Assembly: GCA_019973155.2 (NCBI GenBank)
Contig: BPQB01000016.1
Coordinates: 186,001-250,000 of the forward strand
Source: Phanerochaete sordida
Taxonomy: Eukaryota > Basidiomycota > Agaricomycetes > Polyporales > Phanerochaetaceae
Direction: 5' to 3'
DNA length: 64,000 bases
Made by a program: the position numbers and the translations under genes. Shown here one piece after another: positions 58,405-64,000 of the stretch. How positions within the stretch are numbered: position 1 is the first letter of the stretch; each line of letters starts with the position of its first letter. The notes under the pieces are model-generated. The model did no database searches. It had not been told where the DNA came from and saw only the letters and a program-made list of their open reading frames with translations.

Positions 58405-59491
58405 ATCAGACTATCTGAAGTGTGACACTGCCAAGGACACTGCCAGGGACCGGTGATACTATTTTGGTCGAGTGTCTCCCGGGACGTCTAGCAGGGCGGC
58501 GGGCCCACACGTGTAGCTCAATAGTGGCATAATCATCGGCCCTCCAGAAATTACCTAGTAGAGCTCAGCCTTCGGTATGCTCTCTCCGTAGTATTCGAAT
58601 GTTTCGAGAATCCCGTACTACTCATCTGCGTTGGACCGCGAGCCTGTTGCGTCTTGTCTGGACGCAGAGACTTACCGTCGGTGTCCGTCTTTTGCATCGA
58701 ACTTCCAGCTGTTCGGCGAGCTCGAGGTCTCATAGGTCGATTTCTAGCGTTTGGAATCGTCGCAGCGCTCTTCGTTCATCGTGTTACGCTCCCGGTGAAT
58801 GCCTTATGCGCAAATATATCCAGGCAGGTTTACCAATGCACGAGGCATCCTTCAGGTCGAGGATCACTGCAGCGACCTCCGTGAGTCTGGCGCGTGCGCG
58901 CTTCGTTGGGCCGGGGTGCCACAAAACTGGCGGGGCGCTTGTAGACCCCAGACACCTGCCTTCTTCCGCTCACCTTGCACGACATAGCCTCTGAAACAAC
59001 ATCAGAGCTTGGACGTTGATCGTGCGTCACTCCGAGGACGCGGGGAAGATTTCTGCGACGTGCCGCCTCTGGCGCATAGAAATTGCGCTCGTCGCGACGC
59101 AACACCAACTACGGCGCTAAACAACTCGAACCTCGCTCACCGCAGCGTCCACAAGGCTCCTTGTTACGAAGAACCATCGTAGTGAGCCCAGGAAGTAGAT
59201 TATAAACGATCCGGAGTTCTGAAGCTCTCTATTACCACAGATCTGCATTGTTGGCCGGGTGCTGCGTGGCCACAATCACAGCGTGCCTTCCGAGTAGATC
59301 AGTCTCTCCTTCCCAACACAGGCAGCGTCCTTGGTTTCTCATGCGTCAGACCCTGGCGGCATAGATTGGAATCGATACCCTTCAACTGAAAAAGGTGAAC
59401 GCTTGAGAATCCGGGCCGCTCGCTCCGCCCATTGTTCGCTGAACGTATAAGTGAAGACGGCGCGGGCATTGCGGAGGTACGCCACCTCACC
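58405..59491. other. intergenic between tandem FunK1 copies
   Basis: 1.1 kb. Part (about 58830-58990) resembles sequence upstream of copy 2. It also carries the promoter of copy 3. No independent gene was accepted; a minus-strand frame at 58830-59108 is probably a by-product. Confidence 0.45.
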
Positions 59492-62246
59492 ATGCCTCCT
59501 CGTGGAAATCTCTCCAACGTACCTTCTTCTTCCTCAGCTGTGGGCTCATCTGTCGGGTCTCCCTCTTCATCTCAATCTCGTCCTCGTAGTGGTACTATAA
59601 CCCCCTCCTCGGCGCAAGGAGCGTCGCGTACTACACAGGTACGCAGGCGCATACTCTACTAGTCTCGACGGAGGTATACTTACGCGTCGTCCAACCACTG
59701 CAGCAGCCCAGTCACTCTGCGCGGTCTGTGACTCCTGAACAGAGCTCGAGCGCCGCCCCTTCTTCCGCTGGCGACGATCCCTCCGATCTGACAACAGACC
59801 AGGAACCCTCCGGTCCCGAGAAAACGACGCCTCGTAAGGCCACAGCGGGCAATTTGGAATTGACCCCGAAGCACGTGCTACAGTGGGTTTTTCAAGCGTG
59901 CAAGGACATGGACGGGTTCTATGAAGAAGTGTCGGACTACCTCGAGGACGTATTCACCCAAGCTCTGATCGCCGAGTATGATCGAATCATCTCAAGCAAG
60001 CTTGGGTCCTCCAAGGACAAGCTAGCAGCGGTTGAGCCTCGAGAGGGACAAGAAACAAGTGTCTACGTTCCAGTCGTGAGTTGACATCTTATGGGTGACT
60101 TGCTTTATATGTTGTTGATATCCGTCAATAGGCAGTCGCCGTAAACGCCATGTTTACCCAGCTGCGTCTCCCGTTTTTTCTGGGTCTTACATTTGCAAAT
60201 ATTGAGAGCGTGGAGCACGATTTGAAGCCCGATTTTGTGCTGTACAAGTCCAACAACCCGGGGTACCATGGCTCGAACGCGTTGCACAACGTCGATACAG
60301 GGGAAGAATACCAAGCCCGAACTTCCTGGACTGAGGCGGTCGCAGTCGTCGAGGTCAAGACTCATCGGAACCAGGCTCCTTTCAATTTTGACGACGGACC
60401 CTTCACTGTGCTACTCAAGGATGATGCGCCCCACCCTTCAGACTCTCCCAAAGATAGCCGAGACTCGCGCGCCCAGGTGGTCAGCTATGTTGCGGAAGTC
60501 TACAACCGCCAGCACAGGCACTTCATCCTCACCGCCTTTATTCAGGGACCCAGCGTCCGCTTCATGCGCTGGGACCGCGCGGGCGCTATCGTTTCCCCGG
60601 CGTACGACTGGGTCCGGGATCCAGACGTCCTCCTCAGGTTTTTCTGGTGCCTCGCAAAGTGCGGTGACAGCAAGCTAGGGTACGATTCAACTGTCGAGTT
60701 AGTGCCATCAGATCAGCTCCCCGCCACATTGAGCAGCCGTCATCTGCGCACGCTCGCCGGCGAAAACGAATGGCTCCAGCGGTATGTCAACGATGCCATC
60801 AGGGAACGAAGAAGATATCCGTGGGTGAAGGTAAGCAAACGACGTCTCTTCCAACAGCCTGTGGACTCATCGTTCTGCTCCGCCCCAGGTTCGATCCCAA
60901 GACTTTGCCGACCCCAGCAGGGTTCGAATCTTCTACATGGCGCATCCTCACACCAAGGCTCGTTACTCAGTCCGCGGTCGTGGCACGAAGGGCTATCTCG
61001 GCTACGACCCCGAAGGGGACAGGTTCGTGTTCATCAAGGAGTTCTGGTACGCGGAGGGTACCCGTCCTGAGCGCGAGACGTACAAGCTGCTGCACGAGAA
61101 AGAGGTGCGGAATATCTCGGGCGTGGTGGCCGGTGGCGATGTCAGCGGGGGCGAAGCGCAAACTACCCTGAACCATCGCTACTTCACGGCGGACAGCGAA
61201 GAACAGCCCTCCAAGCGGACCCATCACCGCATCGTATTGGACCGGATCGGTCGCCCCCTTGAGACGCACGAAGACCAGAAGGAGCTCCTGACATGTACGC
61301 ACGATGCTTTCATAGGTGCGTTCCAGCCCCCTCTCCGCTTGGCACGTTTCGAGTTCGTTGACGACAAACTTTGCAGCGCACAAGGACGCGTACCAGAAGG
61401 CAAACGTTCTGCATCGTGACATCAGCCCTGACAACATCATGATCGATGTTGTGACTGGCAAGGGCTTCCTCAACGACTGGGACCTCGCCAAGTACGTAGG
61501 GCCCGGTGCTTCTCTAGACACGCACCCCTCGGAACGTTCGGTACGTGGATAGCTATTTTTGCGAATGTATGCTGACGTTAGAGCCTCCTGGTGCATAGGG
61601 AACTTGGCCTTACATGTCAGCGCCGCTGCTGATGTTCCCGTACAAGCCGAACCACCTGTCCGATGATCTCGAATCGTTCCTACACTCATTGGAGCTCCTC
61701 GCTATACGCTTCTATCAGCACGCTAAGTCGCACAAGGATAAAAAGGGGCTTTCACTGCTCGTTTTACCCGCCTACTACGCATCTTACGACGAAGAGGGTT
61801 ATCACGTGGGAGGCGACCCCAAAATGACCGCCTTTTTAGCGGGGAGGCCTCGGGTCTCATTCAAGGATACGTCCAGCCGTCGCGCTCCATTGGGCCCCCT
61901 TCCCCAGCTGATCCGCGATTGGTACCTCGTCTTCCAATCTCGCTACGCCGCCCTGGATGCGGATGACTGGAGGATGGTGTGGGGCCCGCCAGGCTCAGAT
62001 CCTGGCGACATCGAAGACATACTCCCGCTGGTTATGAACAGTGCTTTGCTGAAGCTGCGGCATGAAGACCTCGAAGACGCATGGAAAACCGCTCTCCGTG
62101 AGGATCGCGAGCTGACAGACTGGGATCGGAAAGTCGAAGATCAGCTCATGGACTTACCCTCTATACACGGTCCTCCCCTCATGAGAAGCTCTACTGGCGG
62201 ATCGTCCAAGACCGGTATGAAAGCGGGAAGTAGGGGGCGTGCGTAG
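59492..62246 (+). CDS. FunK1 fungal-type kinase, copy 3
   Basis: Exons: 59492-59638, 59704-60075, 60132-60830, 60889-61315, 61377-61540, 61599-62246; 818 residues. Disordered start MPPRGNLSNVPSSSS, then TTPRKATAGNLELTPKHVLQ. The N-domain has LKPDFVLY (Asp207), VVEVKTH (Glu247, Lys249), VSYVAEVYNRQHRHF and VRFMRWDRAGAIVS. The kinase part has VRGRGTKGYLGYD, VLHRDISPDNIMID (HRD 561-563) and NDWDLAKYV; the C-lobe has GTWPYMSAPLLM and KPNHLSDDLESF. Exon boundaries and phases match copy 1, so the two are complete paralogues. The exon 2 acceptor could be three bases further right (59707). Confidence 0.92.
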
Positions 62247-62523
62247 GTTTCGTAATATTGAGCGCGACTGAGCTCTCGCATCGATTCGGACATGTCTTGT
62301 TTGTGTCTTGTAGTCGCTACTGTCCTTGGATACACTAGTGTCTCTGCTATTTCGTGCCATTACCCTTGCTGTAAGGCCTAGCTGCAACGTCTGAACCCAT
62401 CTGTGAATTTGTCGCCGCCCGGGTTCGAAAAGAAGACGGCCACGGGACGCCATCACGTGACAGATCCAGGGCTACGCGCGGTGCGATTGGCGGTCGCCGG
62501 TTGAGGTTTACGTTTAGCATCTG
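62247..62523. promoter_or_regulatory. KAR3 upstream region
   Basis: 277 bases between the FunK1 stop and the kinesin start, containing the FunK1 3' UTR and the kinesin promoter. No clear TATA box. Confidence 0.4.
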
Positions 62524-64000
62524 ATGTCTCGAATTCCCAAGCCCCGGCTTAATCACTCACCACCACTTGCGCTGGCGTCCTCGACGTCGAGAGCGATGAT
62601 AACGACGCGTAAGCGCAAGGCCGCGTCCGACGACGACGGCGACGAAGAGAGCAACCCGCCCCGCAAGCTAGCCGCGATCTCGGAGGAAGCACGACCGAAC
62701 AAACCCTTGCGAGCCTCAACGAAGAACGCCCCGAACGCTGCTGCAGGCAGGGCAGGCCTCGCACGCAAACCATCTACCTCGACCATACCACGGAATACCG
62801 CGACAACAAGCCAGACCGCCGCCGCCGCACGAAGAACCGTCCCGACACGCGCAACCAGTCTACCCCCGAAGAGTGCTGCACCGAAAGAGCCTGTGCGACC
62901 CACTGTACGACCTGCTACACGACCGACTGCCGCTGCGAAACCCATCGTCCGTCCTACAACGCGGGCCCAGACGTCCCGTGTCGTTTCTGGACCTGCACGA
63001 GCAAGAGCAGCCGAGGAGGAGCGATTCCAGGCCCTGCAGGAGCAGGTCACGTCCATTGCAGCCGACATGGAGGCCGAGCGCGCGAAGCGTGAGGAATTGG
63101 AGGCTAACCATCATGCATTGCTTTCAGAGTCGAAGACGCAGGAGCTCAACCAGCGCCGGGAGCTCGACACCGCCCTCGACGAACTCGAGTCCTTGAAGCG
63201 CAAACACGCGAACGAGCAGTTGGACTGGGAGACGGAGGTCAAGAGGAAGGAGAGGAAGATAAGGGAGCTTGAGGAGGATGTGCGGTTGCGGGACGAGGAT
63301 CTGGACCGCGAGCGGGGAACGGTGAAGGCCTTGCGCACCACCGTGTCGCAGCAAGCGACGGCGCAGCTGACCTTGAACGCGCAAGTCACCGCTCTGCAGG
63401 CTCAAGTGACAGCTGTTCAGATTGCACTCGACAACTCCTCGAACTCGGCTGCTGAGCTCGCACTGAAGCTCGAAGCTGCAGAGAAGAGGATTGTTGAGCA
63501 GGCGCAGGAAATTCGTGATGCAGAGACTCATAGACGCAAGCTGCACAATATGGTGCAAGAGCTCAAGGTACGTTCACTACGCGGGGGAAAATCACGTTTC
63601 TCAATGTCGAACAGGGCAACATTCGCGTCTTCTGTCGAGTACGACCGCTCTTACCTTCAGATATCCCCTCGTACGCCATGATGCGACCAGGCGGCTCCAA
63701 GTCACCAAGCCCATCACCCGAAGACGAAGAGCTCGTCAAGGATAAGCTGCGGGCGGAGATTACATACCCCGACAAGATGGATCACAAGGAGATCGTTTTG
63801 CGATCCTCGAGCGAGAGCGCCACAGGTCAGGAGCGCAAGGACGAGTGGCAGTTTTCATTCGACCGCGTGGGTACATAGCCTGAATACGCATGTGCAAGCC
63901 TAACGTTGGTTCGCTAGGTCTTCGAGCCACACTCTACCCAAGCAGAAGTCTTCGAGGAGATCTCGCTGCTCGCGCAAAGTTGCGCGGATGGGTACAATGT
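62524..64000 (+). CDS. KAR3: kinesin-14 motor, Kar3 type (partial)
   Basis: C-terminal-motor, minus-end-directed kinesin used in spindle function and nuclear fusion. Exons: 62524-63567, 63615-63866, 63918-64000 and onward. Basic disordered tail (MSRIPKPRLNHSPPLALAS; KRKAASDDDGDEES) to about residue 160, a long coiled coil (about 165-345, for example ELDTALDELESLKRKHANEQ), then the neck and start of the motor: NMVQELK joined to GNIRVFCRVRPLLPSD, the kinesin-14 hallmark. After intron 2, VFEPHSTQAEVFEEISLL follows. The P-loop and the rest of the motor lie beyond the right edge. Confidence 0.94.

Noticed and set aside
60905..60935. tRNA B-box-like GGGTTCGAATC
   Set aside because: It lies inside FunK1 copy 3 exon 4 in coding phase, and no cloverleaf can be drawn around it.

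Overview
The window is nuclear DNA from a filamentous basidiomycete, most probably an Agaricomycete (mushroom-forming fungus). The evidence is GC-rich coding sequence, genes broken by many 45-65 nt introns with GT(A/G)NGT donors and CTNAC-like branch points, tight packing on both strands, and three FunK1 kinases, a family expanded in these fungi. No tRNA, rRNA or CRISPR array was recognised. Exon maps were built by hand from splice sites, reading phase and fit to known families. Coordinates are exact for the proposed models, but no transcript was available.

Layout. 1-18.2 kb is housekeeping: the 5' half of acetyl-CoA carboxylase (ACC1, minus, runs off the left edge), the ubiquinone hydroxylase COQ6 (minus) divergent from exocyst SEC6 (plus), the 20-exon NAD+ synthetase QNS1 (minus), a 981-residue disordered protein (minus), and the ribosome-biogenesis zinc finger BUD20 (minus). 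BUD20 is divergent from AP endonuclease APN2 (plus, 18.4-20.5 kb). 20.9-27.6 kb is an accessory block: three members of an unrecognised four-exon gene family surround a 1.9 kb inverted-repeat element. The arms of that element begin at outward-facing TATA boxes and look like spliced, ATG-poor transcription units ending in three hairpins. A fourth family member lies at 45.3-46.2 kb.

27.8-41.2 kb holds an anoctamin/Ist2-type membrane protein, a gene-poor stretch with decayed coding fragments (30.5-35.7 kb), an orphan N-terminal module of the polarity factor Bud6/Aip3, an unrecognised coiled-coil gene, and a large VPS9-domain Rab exchange factor. 41.4-62.2 kb mixes FunK1 kinases (one minus, two in tandem on plus) with a vacuolar M20 carboxypeptidase (CPS1), mitoribosomal mS29 (RSM23), an aldo/keto reductase and an F-box protein. 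The right edge holds the 5' part of kinesin-14 (KAR3).

Functional links are loose, as expected in a eukaryote. ACC1, COQ6, QNS1 and RSM23 serve core and mitochondrial metabolism; SEC6, the Bud6 module, IST2 and the VPS9 factor serve membrane traffic and polarity. The points most worth pursuing are the palindromic outward-promoter element, the four-exon family around it, the nuclease-like signature in the FunK1 N-termini, and a short TATATGCGC-type motif found mostly inside introns.
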